64,000 nucleotides of DNA from Amycolatopsis orientalis DSM 40040 = KCTC 9412 (GTDB lineage Bacteria > Actinomycetota > Actinomycetes > Mycobacteriales > Pseudonocardiaceae), in assembly GCF_000478275.1 (NCBI RefSeq), contig NZ_ASJB01000062.1:158344-222343 (forward strand), in the 5' to 3' direction. Below, in pieces: positions 43,811 through 51,390 of the stretch (within the stretch, counting starts at the first letter, position 1; each line of letters opens with the position of its first letter). The notes beneath the pieces are model-generated. The model worked only from the letters and a program-made list of their open reading frames with translations. It was not told where the DNA came from and ran no database searches. Position numbers and translations under genes: made by a program.

Positions 43811-44689
43811 TCAGTGCAAGGTGCGGTCGAGGAAGTCTCGGATGAGTGCGGTGATTTCCGGGCCGTGTGTCTCCAGTGCGAAGTGTCCGGCGTCGAGAAG
43901 GTGCAGCTCGGCGTCGGGCAAATCGCGAAGGAACGCGCGGGCTCCGTCGGCGCCGAAGATCTCGTCGTGCTCGCCCCAGGTGATGAGCGTCGGCGGCCGG
44001 TGCTCGCGGAAGTACCGCTGGAAGGCCGGGTAAGCGTCGAGATTGAACTGGTAGTCCCAGAACAGCTGCAGTTGCGCCTCCTTGTTGCCGGGGCGGTCGA
44101 GCAGGGCCTGGTCGAGGGTCCAGGTGTCCGGGGTGAGCCGGTCCAGCCGGTCGGCGGGGACGCCGTGGGTGTACTGCCAGCGGGTCGCGTCGAGCTCCAG
44201 GAGCTTGCGCACTTCCGCCTCGTGGGATTCGCGATCCTTGGCGTGCGCGAACAGAACGTCCCAGAACGGTGTGAAGCCGTCGACGTAGGCGTTGCCGGAC
44301 TGCACCAGCAGTGCGCTGACCCGGTCCGGGTGCCGGCTCGCGATACGGAGCCCGATGGGTGCCCCGTAGTCCTGGATGTACAGGGCGAAGCGGTCCAGGC
44401 CCAGCGTGTCGATCAGGCCCATGGTGATCGCGGTCAGGTTCTCGAACGAATAGTCGAACTCGTCGACGGCCGGGGTGTCCGAGTGCCCGAAGCCGACGTG
44501 GTCGGGGGCGATGACGTGGTAACGGTCGGCCAGTGCCGGGATCAACGTGCGGAACATATGCGACGACGTGGGGAAACCGTGTAGCAGCACCACGGTGGGC
44601 GCGGCCGGATCACCGGCTTCCCGGTAGAACACGCCGCGGCCGTCGATGGTCGCCGTGCGGTGCGACACGGGCTGGGTGGATTCGGACAT
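43811..44689 (-). CDS. Alpha/beta hydrolase, haloalkane dehalogenase/epoxide hydrolase type
   Basis: A 292-aa protein: LLHGFPTSSHMFR (oxyanion), nucleophile elbow ALYIQDYGAPIG with Asp, the cap region, and TWGEHDEIF plus DAGHFALETHG supplying acid and histidine. The Asp nucleophile points to dehalogenase or epoxide hydrolase chemistry. It is divergent from a CGNR-type regulator with a palindrome between, so it is probably regulated by that protein. Confidence 0.85.
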   Translation of the reverse strand: MSESTQPVSHRTATIDGRGVFYREAGDPAAPTVVLLHGFPTSSHMFRTLIPALADRYHVIAPDHVGFGHSDTPAVDEFDYSFENLTAITMGLIDTLGLDRFALYIQDYGAPIGLRIASRHPDRVSALLVQSGNAYVDGFTPFWDVLFAHAKDRESHEAEVRKLLELDATRWQYTHGVPADRLDRLTPDTWTLDQALLDRPGNKEAQLQLFWDYQFNLDAYPAFQRYFREHRPPTLITWGEHDEIFGADGARAFLRDLPDAELHLLDAGHFALETHGPEITALIRDFLDRTLH

Positions 44690-44714
44690 GGGTGGTTGCT
44701 CCTCGCGACTGGTT

Positions 44715-44746
44715 CTAACCGGCTAAATACTTGAGAACGGTTAGAG
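44715..44746. promoter_or_regulatory. Putative operator between hydrolase and CGNR regulator
   Basis: TCTAACCG at 44715-44722 and CGGTTAGA at 44739-44746 form a perfect 8-bp-arm inverted repeat with a 16-nt spacer. A third CTAACC half-site is at about 44763. The 112-bp gap separates the two divergent genes, and the AT-rich site would cover the hydrolase promoter. Confidence 0.6.
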
Positions 44747-44801
44747 ATAAGCAGGAGAGGACCTAACCTGTCAAGCGTTCGACGGCGGGTAGGATGACGC
44801 T

Positions 44802-45323
44802 ATGCCGCAACGCCCCCTGGTCGGCGAGCCGATCGCTCTGGACCTGCTGAACACCACGTGGCCCGATCGTGGTGAGCAGCGGGACGTCTTCGACGAGCCT
44901 GGTGGGGTCGGCACCTGGCTGGCCGAACGAGGCCTGCCGGATACGCCGGGGGCGGAGGAACCGTTGCGGCACACGCGTTCCGTCCTGCGCGAGGTGCTCG
45001 AAAGCCCCGGTGCTTCCGCCGAACGCGAGCTGAACGAGGTGCTGGCGCGCGGGCGTTTGCGGCCGGAGCTGCGGCAAGGCGGCCCCGAAGAAGTGATCGA
45101 GGTCGAGGAAGTGGCTTGGCGACCCGCGTGGCTCGCGGCGTACGGCTACTTGAGCCTGCTTCGCACGCGCCCGGAACGGATCAAGCGATGCTCGGCGTAT
45201 CCGGTGTGCACGCTGTACTTCGACGACACGACCCGGAACGGCACCAGGCGATGGTGCTCCATGGAAACCTGCGGCAACCGGGCGAAAGCCGCTCGTCACT
45301 ATCGCCGCGAACGTTCGACTTAG
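44802..45323 (+). CDS. ABATE/CGNR zinc-finger transcriptional regulator
   Basis: A 173-aa protein. The N-terminal ABATE domain begins LVGEPIALDLLNTTW. The C-terminal CGNR finger is RCSAYPVCTLYFDD...RRWCSMETCGNRAKAARHYRR, with the four cysteines and the CGNR tetrad. This family binds DNA through the finger. It is divergent from a hydrolase gene with an operator-like palindrome, so it probably regulates the hydrolase. Confidence 0.88.
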   Translation: MPQRPLVGEPIALDLLNTTWPDRGEQRDVFDEPGGVGTWLAERGLPDTPGAEEPLRHTRSVLREVLESPGASAERELNEVLARGRLRPELRQGGPEEVIEVEEVAWRPAWLAAYGYLSLLRTRPERIKRCSAYPVCTLYFDDTTRNGTRRWCSMETCGNRAKAARHYRRERST

Positions 45324-45364
45324 CGCCCGTGGAATAGGGACGGGGCGGGCGCGGCGATTGCCGG

Positions 45365-45740
45365 TCATGCCCTTCGGCGTCGCGGCCTCGAACGGCGTCC
45401 CGTTCGCGTAGTGTCAGGTTGCCGTTCGGGCCACCGAAGCGGTCCAGTTCCCTCCCCGCTGGCAACGTGCGCAGCTCCTTGCCGCGGAACAACGTCAAGG
45501 GCGGCATCCAGCGCGCGACAGCGGAGTGGCACCGCAACCCGACCTCGACGTCGTGTCGTGGTGTGCAGGGCGGGGAACCGGGTCTGGGCATCGCCACCCA
45601 CACCTCGCCGTCCGGCAACACTGGAAGTTTCACGGCACAGCCGGGAGCGGCCGTGCGTGTTCCGTCCATAAGAGGCACATCCCTGTGACAAGGCGGTGCG
45701 CGATTCGCGCTATGGCACGTCCAGCGGGACGACATTGGAA
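45365..45740 (-). pseudogene. TNT-type (DUF4237) NADase toxin domain, frameshifted remnant
   Basis: In one minus-strand frame the sequence reads RWMPPLTLFRGKELRTLPAG, then RELDRFGGPNGN, the start of the tuberculosis-necrotizing-toxin family motif (LPxGxxxDRFG). The continuation is in another frame and reads YANGTPFEAATPKG, matching the following TPFE block. A one-base frameshift therefore breaks the domain, and the preceding part and the stop are ill-defined. It is a degraded C-terminal toxin with an NAD glycohydrolase ancestry. Confidence 0.6.
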
Positions 45741-45934
45741 CCGCGCTGATGCTCTGGGAGGGGACAGTCCGGACCTCGTCCGCGATACCTGGTCTGACCG
45801 CCGCCCGTCGTCTCTCTCGTCGCGGTGCAACGGTGACCGCCGACTTCGGGACACGCGCACTAGCGATGCCTCGGCAGTTTGCCCTGTCTGTCGAGGCCGG
45901 AGCACAATGGCGTGCCGATGTTCTGCGTTGTTCA

Positions 45935-45956
45935 GGTTATTGAGAGGTAAGGCGAA
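45935..45956 (+). repeat. Third copy of the GGTTATTGAG element
   Basis: GGTTATTGAGAGGTAAGGCGAA matches the outer sequences of the element at 7554-7780 at nearly all positions. Here it stands alone and no inverted partner is visible within the next 400 bp. Confidence 0.65.
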
Positions 45957-46000
45957 CATGGCTGGGTGGTGCGCCCCGGGTCGGGTGGGGTTTTCGTGGC

Positions 46001-46069
46001 CTGGGGTGTCCTGAAGGCCCCTTTCGGACGTGGAGCGTCTCGAAGGTTCCCTTCAGAACGGGATCCGGG
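46001..46069. repeat. Dispersed intergenic repeat, copy 2
   Basis: Near-identical to 20165-20238 (CTGGGGTGTCCTGAAGG at the left, GAACGGGATCCGGG at the right), including the hairpin-forming CTGAAGG and CCTTCAG segments. It lies in the toxin-remnant region, directly before the RHS fragment. Confidence 0.75.
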
Positions 46070-46074
46070 CCCGT

Positions 46075-46590
46075 GTTTCGGAGCCGAGGTCGACGTCGCT
46101 CAGATACTCGATCTTGGTGACGCGGCCTGATTTCCTCGCGAACGAACTCCAGGTTTCGGCGTTGACCCACGACCAGGTGGTGGCGCCGACGTTGGCGCCG
46201 TTCGCGGGGTTTCCCCGGTAGCACCGGGTCCATGGCGTGCGATCGACCTGGGTGAGGGCGGGAACCATCCGCCGTCTGCGGCCGCGCCGCAAGGCGAACC
46301 TGGTCGATCGTTTCCCAGAGGTCATGGAGGTGGCCGGGCGGTCAGCCGGCCGGCGCCGTTGACGACGGTGCGGGAGACGCCGATGGCGGTGCGGGTGAAG
46401 GCGTGGCTGGTGGTGACGGCGCCGGTGATTTCGGTGATGGTATCGGGCTGGGTCTGGTCGAGGGTGTCGTAGGAGGCGGTGAACAGGGTGTGTCGGCGCC
46501 GGAGGTGATCGAGGCGAGCTGGTTGGTGGGGCTGTAGCGGGCCTGTCCGCCGGGTGTGGTGCCACGGCGGCGAGTCACCCCGGGGAGATT
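46075..46590 (-). pseudogene. RHS/YD-repeat protein remnant
   Basis: On the minus strand one frame reads TTPGGQARYSPTNQLASITS, which is typical of the YD/RHS-like 'xxxYxxxxLxSxT' units, and after a frameshift near 46500 another reads LFTASYDTLDQTQPDTITEI and AFTRTAIGVSRTVVNGAGRL. A further open stretch ends near 46075 with VNAETWSSFARKSGRVTKIE. No intact start or continuous frame exists. It is a decayed RHS fragment. The gap 46591-46912 contains no gene I can support. Confidence 0.55.
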
Positions 46591-46912
46591 GCGCCGACAA
46601 GATCGGGACGGTCGTCAAGACCGCGAACACCTTCGATGCGTGCCAGGTGTGATCAAATCCGGCCGATCAAGAAATGGTCGCCGGAAATTCCCGGACATGG
46701 CGATCGCGGAATTGGACAGCTCACCCTCCGCGAAGGTAAAAGCCCAGCTGTGCGACGTTTACCCTGCGTAGCTGATGCGTACGGGGGAAATGAGTTCGGC
46801 TCCTTGACAACACCCCCGGCGGCGGAGTTACGTCTCTGGCTTGAATTCAGGGAAAAAACGAACTCTGGAAATCGTTCATCGGGCCACGCGTAGGAATCGA
46901 GCCACGCCACAG

Positions 46913-49156
46913 ATGAAAGAAGACGAACCCCTTCGACGCCGTCCTGCCGGCACGTACTGGAATCCCAGCACGTGGCGGCTGCGCACCAAGATCTCCGTGG
47001 TGCTGTTGCTGCCCGTGCTCGTCGCGCTGCTGCTGGCGGGGATACGGGTGCAATCCGAGCTCGCCAGAGCGGGCGGGCTCAGTGCCGTACGGGATCAAAT
47101 GCCTGTACTGCAAGGGATTGCCGAGCTCAGCGCGCTCGTCGACGAAGAGATGATCCACGACGGCGCATCCGCGCAGACCGGCGCGGTGGATGCGAAAGCG
47201 GCGTCGGTGCGGCATGACGCCGAGTTCGCGCGGCTGGCACCGCAGACCGCGGGGGCGCTGGAGACCGAGCTGGGAAAGCTGGCCGAGTTGCGTCAGGAGT
47301 CCGGGGCACCCGCCGTCAAAACCGGTCGCTACCACGACTTCGTCTTCGCGCTCAGCGAAGTGATCCCCGGGGTGGTCCGGCAGGCGGGCAGCCCGGAACT
47401 CGACGCCTCGGCCGGTATCGCCAGGGCGCTCATGCAGTTGCGGACCAGTCTCGCGGTGCAGGAAGCGCTGTCCAGGCAGCCGCCGGACGCGTCGATCGCG
47501 GTCGCCGCCGAGGAAACCGTGCTGACCGCCCAGATTCGCCGGTCGTTGCCGCCGGGGGCGGAGGCCGCGCGGTTCGCCGCGGCGACCATTCCCGCCGCCG
47601 GGGGATCGGCGGCGAAACGCGCCGCGCTCGGGAATCTGCTGACGGAGCACGTCAAAACGTTGTCCGACTCGGTCGGCTTCCAGACCGACCTGGCCCGTTC
47701 CGACGCCCTTCGCGACGCCGCGCTCATCATCGCTTCACTGCTCAGCGCGCTCGCCATCGCGCTCGCCGTGGCGCGGTCGCTGGTCGCGCCGATCCGGCGG
47801 TTGCACGCGGCCGCGATCGACGTCGCGCGCCACCGGCTGCCCGACATGATCGAGCGGATCCGGGGCGGGGAAACGATCGATTGGCAGGCGGTCGAGACGC
47901 TCCCGGTCGACTCCGAGGAGGAGATCGGCCAGCTCGCCCGCGCCTTCGACGACATGCACCGGCAGGCCGTCCGGCTGGCCGTCGGCGAGCAGGCGGAGAT
48001 GCGCATCCAGGTCAGCGAGATGTTCATGACGCTGTCCCGCCGCAGCCAGTCGCTGGTGGAACTTCAGCTTTCGGTCATCGAGGACCTCGAAGCCGACGAG
48101 CAGGATCCGCAGCGGCTCGCCGAACTCTTCCAGATCGACCACATCGCCACCCGGTTGCGGCGCAACGGCGAGAACCTCCAGGTCCTCGCCGGTGGCCGCC
48201 CGGTGCGACGGGAGACCGGGCCGGTCGCGACGGTCGAGCTGCTGCGGGCCGCGACCTCGGAGGTCAAGGACTACCAGCGGATCTCCCTGGGGAACGCGCC
48301 GCGCGGCTCGGTGCAGTCCGAGGCCGCCGCCGACGTCGTGCACATCCTCGCCGAACTGCTGGAGAACGCCATTCGCTCCTCGCCGCCGGAGGAGCAGGTC
48401 GTGCTCACCGCCGACCGCGGGTACGACGGCGGGGTGCTGATCGAGGTCGTCGACGTCGGGCTCGGCATGAGCGGCGGGGACATCGAAGCGGCGAACGCCC
48501 GGCTCGCCGCCGGTGCCGCCGTGAGCCCGGAAACCACGCGCCGCATGGGACTGTTCGTGGTGAGCAGGCTCGCCGCGTCGCATGGGATCACCGTCCGGCT
48601 GCGGCCGACGACCACCCGGAACGCGAGTGCGGGGATCACGGCGAGCGTGCACGTTCCCGGCGTGCTGGTGCTGGTCGACCTTCCGCCGCGGCCCGTCTTC
48701 CCGGCACGGCCCGCGATCAACGGCAGCGCGCGCCACGAACTCGAACCCCGATGGCCCGCCGAGGAACCAGCGCCCTTCGACCCGGAGCTCACCCAGATGC
48801 CGACCCCGATCTTCGACCAGACGCTCTCGCACTGGTTCGCCGACGAACCCGGCGCGGCCCCGGCGGACCGGACCGAGCAGTGGGTCACCCCCGTCGACCA
48901 GGTCCGGCTGGCCGCGGAAGTCGCGGTCGGTGGCCTTGCCGACATCGAGTTCACCGAGTCCGGGCTGCCGACCCGGCAACCCGGCGCGCAGCTCGCCCCT
49001 GGCGCGGCCGCTCCGCGCCGTCCGCAGCCGCAGGACACGTCGTTTCGCGATCCCGCGGCGGTGCGGAACAACCTTTCCCGGCACTACAGCGGCATGCGCG
49101 CGGCCCGCCATCGCGTGACGAACGAGCAGGCCGCACCGAAGGTGGAGAAGCGATGA
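46913..49156 (+). CDS. Conservon sensor kinase-like protein (CvnA-type) with nitrate-sensing-like outer domain
   Basis: A 747-aa protein; the ATG at 46913 gives MKEDEPLRRR and a short cytoplasmic lead. Helix 1 (about 31-48) and helix 2 (about 280-300) bracket a helical outer domain of the nitrate/nitrite-sensing (NIT) kind. HAMP-like and dimerisation helices follow (RRSQSLVELQLSVIEDLE, with no phospho-acceptor His in the usual HE context), then an HATPase_c domain with ELLENAIRSS and DVGLGMS. The C-terminal 150 residues are Pro/Glu-rich. It heads a cvn-type operon; such proteins act with the downstream roadblock and GTPase. Confidence 0.88.
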   Translation: MKEDEPLRRRPAGTYWNPSTWRLRTKISVVLLLPVLVALLLAGIRVQSELARAGGLSAVRDQMPVLQGIAELSALVDEEMIHDGASAQTGAVDAKAASVRHDAEFARLAPQTAGALETELGKLAELRQESGAPAVKTGRYHDFVFALSEVIPGVVRQAGSPELDASAGIARALMQLRTSLAVQEALSRQPPDASIAVAAEETVLTAQIRRSLPPGAEAARFAAATIPAAGGSAAKRAALGNLLTEHVKTLSDSVGFQTDLARSDALRDAALIIASLLSALAIALAVARSLVAPIRRLHAAAIDVARHRLPDMIERIRGGETIDWQAVETLPVDSEEEIGQLARAFDDMHRQAVRLAVGEQAEMRIQVSEMFMTLSRRSQSLVELQLSVIEDLEADEQDPQRLAELFQIDHIATRLRRNGENLQVLAGGRPVRRETGPVATVELLRAATSEVKDYQRISLGNAPRGSVQSEAAADVVHILAELLENAIRSSPPEEQVVLTADRGYDGGVLIEVVDVGLGMSGGDIEAANARLAAGAAVSPETTRRMGLFVVSRLAASHGITVRLRPTTTRNASAGITASVHVPGVLVLVDLPPRPVFPARPAINGSARHELEPRWPAEEPAPFDPELTQMPTPIFDQTLSHWFADEPGAAPADRTEQWVTPVDQVRLAAEVAVGGLADIEFTESGLPTRQPGAQLAPGAAAPRRPQPQDTSFRDPAAVRNNLSRHYSGMRAARHRVTNEQAAPKVEKR

Positions 49157-49587
49157 ACACCCGGCAAGAAGGAGCGGACGTGATCGACCAGTCCCGGAGC
49201 TGGCTGGTGTCGGCGTTCACCCAGGACGTTCCCGGCGTCGCGCACGCGGCGCTCGTCTCGGCGGACGGGCTGCTCGTGGCGGCGAACGAAACGCTGCCAC
49301 GGGACCGGGCCGACCAGCTCTCGGCGATCGCGTCCGGGCTGTCCAGCCTCGCGCTGGGCACGGCCGAGCTGTTCACCGCCGGCCGGGTCGTGCAGTCCGT
49401 CATCGAGATGGAGCAGGGCTTCCTGATGCTGATGAACGTCGGCGACGGCTCGAATCTGGTGGTGCTGGCCAACCCTGGCTGCGACATCGGGCTGGTGGGG
49501 TACGAGATGACCTTGCTGGTCGACCGGGTGGGGAAGATGGTCGATACCCCGGTGCGGCGTGCGGCCTCGCCGGGAGCCACCAGGTGA
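49153..49587 (+). CDS. Roadblock/LC7-domain protein (CvnB-type)
   Basis: A 144-aa protein whose ATG overlaps the kinase stop (ATGA). QDVPGVAHAALVSADGLLVAANETLPRD is the roadblock/LC7 fold start, and the remainder continues through AIASGLSSLALGTAELF and LMLMNVGDGSNLVVLANPG. In conservons this protein probably acts as a GTPase-activating or coupling factor for the CvnD GTPase. Confidence 0.92.
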   Translation: MNTRQEGADVIDQSRSWLVSAFTQDVPGVAHAALVSADGLLVAANETLPRDRADQLSAIASGLSSLALGTAELFTAGRVVQSVIEMEQGFLMLMNVGDGSNLVVLANPGCDIGLVGYEMTLLVDRVGKMVDTPVRRAASPGATR

Positions 49588-49961
49588 GTGAGGCCCGGCG
49601 ACGTGAGGGCGGCAGGCACGCGGCTTCGCTGGCCCGCCCCTACGCGTGGACCGCCGGCCGGACCCGGCCCGCGGTCGACCTCCCGGTGGAAGCACTCGTG
49701 GAGACGACAGCCGAGGGGCGCACGGCGCCCTACAGCCCCACCAACCCGCTGGCGGTGGTCACGCAGCTGTGCCTGCACCAGCGTTCGGTGGCGGAGATCG
49801 CGGCCCACCTGAGCGTGCCGCTGGGGGTGGCCAGGGTCCTGATCGGCGACCTGCTCAGCACCAGGCAGGTGTCGGTGCGGGACACGCTCACCGAAGACAC
49901 CTCCTGGGACGAACGCAACGACCTGCTCGAAAGGGTCCTCAGTGGACTACGCGCACTCTGA
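49584..49961 (+). CDS. DUF742 protein (CvnC-type)
   Basis: A 125-aa protein from a GTG overlapping the roadblock stop by four bases. The DUF742 signature is RPYAWTAGRTRP near residue 19, then the HTH-like CLHQRSVAEIAAHLSVPLGVARVLIGDL. It has a DNA-binding-like fold but no known target. Third of the four core conservon genes. Confidence 0.92.
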   Translation: MSEARRREGGRHAASLARPYAWTAGRTRPAVDLPVEALVETTAEGRTAPYSPTNPLAVVTQLCLHQRSVAEIAAHLSVPLGVARVLIGDLLSTRQVSVRDTLTEDTSWDERNDLLERVLSGLRAL

Positions 49962-50529
49962 ACGACGGATCACCTCGGCCAAGATCGTGGTGGCAGGCGG
50001 ATTCGGCGCCGGCAAGACCACCTTCGTCGGCGCGGTCTCGGAAATACTCCCGCTCCGCACCGAAGCCATGATGACGACCGCGAGCGTCGGGGTCGACCGG
50101 ATCGAGGCGGTGCCGGGGAAGATCGCCACCACCGTCGCGATGGACTTCGGTCGTCTCACCCTCGCCGACGATCTGGTGCTCTATGTGTTCGGCACCCCGG
50201 GCCAGCACCGGTTCTGGTTCATGTGGGACGACCTGGTCTGCGGCGCGGTCGCCGCGATCGTCCTGGTCGACACGCGCCGCCTCATGGACTGCTTCGCGCC
50301 GATCGACTTCTTCGAGTCGCGCGGCCTGCCGTTCCTGGTGGCCATCAACCAGTTCCAGGGCACCCGCCAGCACGCGCCCGAACAAGTCCGTGAGGCGCTC
50401 AAGATCCCGCCGACGGTACAGGTGATCTCCTGCGACGCGCGTTCGCCGGAGTCGACGAAACAGACCCTGATCGCCGCGGCCGAGCACGCGTTGGCCGAGT
50501 TGCACGCACCGCATCAACGGAAAGCCTGA
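49942..50529 (+). CDS. Small GTPase-like ATP/GTP-binding protein (CvnD-type)
   Basis: A 195-aa protein starting at a GTG that overlaps the previous gene by 20 bp. The P-loop GGFGAGKTT is at residues 19-27, FGTPGQHRFW is the switch II (DxxGQ) region and NQF replaces the NKxD base-specificity motif. It is the GTPase output of the conservon. Confidence 0.92.
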   Translation: MDYAHSERRITSAKIVVAGGFGAGKTTFVGAVSEILPLRTEAMMTTASVGVDRIEAVPGKIATTVAMDFGRLTLADDLVLYVFGTPGQHRFWFMWDDLVCGAVAAIVLVDTRRLMDCFAPIDFFESRGLPFLVAINQFQGTRQHAPEQVREALKIPPTVQVISCDARSPESTKQTLIAAAEHALAELHAPHQRKA

Positions 50530-50542
50530 CAGGAGCCCGGAA

Positions 50543-51304
50543 ATGCCTATGGACCACGACGATTTCGCGATGGGGAACTGGCTCGTCGTGCTCGCGTACC
50601 TCACTTCGGTGGTGGGGTGTGCGCTCGGGCTCGCCTGCACGCTGCAGGCTCGGTCGACCATCAACCCGCGGAGCAGGCTGGGCTGGCTCGTGCTGGCCGC
50701 GGTGTCCATCGGCGGGGTCGGCATCTGGGTCATGCACTTCATCGCGATGCTGGGCTTTTCGACGCCAGGTCTGCCGGTGCGCTACGACATCCTCCGGACG
50801 ACGCTGTCCGCGATCGTTTCGGTGGCCGCGGTCTTCCTCGGCCTGCTGGTGTTCGGGGTCCGCACCCGGTTCGCGTGGCGGCGGCTGCTGCTCGGCGGGC
50901 TGCTCACCGGGCTCGCCGTGAACGGCATGCACTACACCGGGATGTGGGCTGTGCAGGTCAAGGGGACCATTGGCTACGACGTCCCGATGGTGGCGCTCTC
51001 GGTGGTCATCGCGGTCGTCGCCGCGACCGCCGCGCTGTGGTTCACCGTCGGGCTGGACAAGCTCCTGCCCCGGCTGGCGGCGGGACTGGTGATGGGCGCG
51101 GCGGTCACCGGCATGCACTACACCGGGATGGCGGCGGTGCGCCTGGACCTGGATCCGGCCGCGGCGGATCCGCCGGGGGTGGAGGTATTCTCCTTCCTGT
51201 TCCCGGTTTTCGTCCTCGCCACCCTGGCGCTGGCGGTGCCGATCTGCGCGGTCCTGATGGCTTCGGCGAGCACCGAGTCACCGCGCCCGGCCACCCAGTC
51301 CTAG
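50543..51304 (+). CDS. MHYT-domain membrane sensor, fifth gene of the conservon
   Basis: A 253-aa seven-helix protein starting 13 bp after the GTPase stop. The MHYT signatures are MHFIAM near residue 68, MHYTGM near 131 and MHYTGM near 192, as in the family proposed to bind copper and sense O2, CO or NO. A third of the protein is C-terminal outside or in the last helix (ASASTESPRPATQS). No GGDEF or other output domain is fused, so its signal is probably passed to the conservon proteins. Confidence 0.88.
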   Translation: MPMDHDDFAMGNWLVVLAYLTSVVGCALGLACTLQARSTINPRSRLGWLVLAAVSIGGVGIWVMHFIAMLGFSTPGLPVRYDILRTTLSAIVSVAAVFLGLLVFGVRTRFAWRRLLLGGLLTGLAVNGMHYTGMWAVQVKGTIGYDVPMVALSVVIAVVAATAALWFTVGLDKLLPRLAAGLVMGAAVTGMHYTGMAAVRLDLDPAAADPPGVEVFSFLFPVFVLATLALAVPICAVLMASASTESPRPATQS

Positions 51305-51322
51305 TGTCCCGAACTTGAAGGA

Positions 51323-51358
51323 CCGGCGCCCTCACCCGATGAGCGATGAGGGCGCCGG
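51323..51358. terminator. Bidirectional hairpin terminator
   Basis: CCGGCGCCCTCA at 51323-51334 and its exact complement TGAGGGCGCCGG at 51347-51358 with a 12-nt loop, between the convergent MHYT and GH62 genes. Confidence 0.8.
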
Positions 51359-51390
51359 CCCGACGGTCGAGACGGTCCTGTGTCAGGCGA

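Noticed and set aside
45630..45959. 109-aa minus-strand ORF
   Set aside because: Arg-rich, no recognisable domain, lying in the decayed toxin region; not supported as a gene.
46804..46832. Sigma-70 promoter with TTGACA at 46804 for the conservon
   Set aside because: TTGACA is present, but no credible -10 hexamer is at 16-19 bp spacing.
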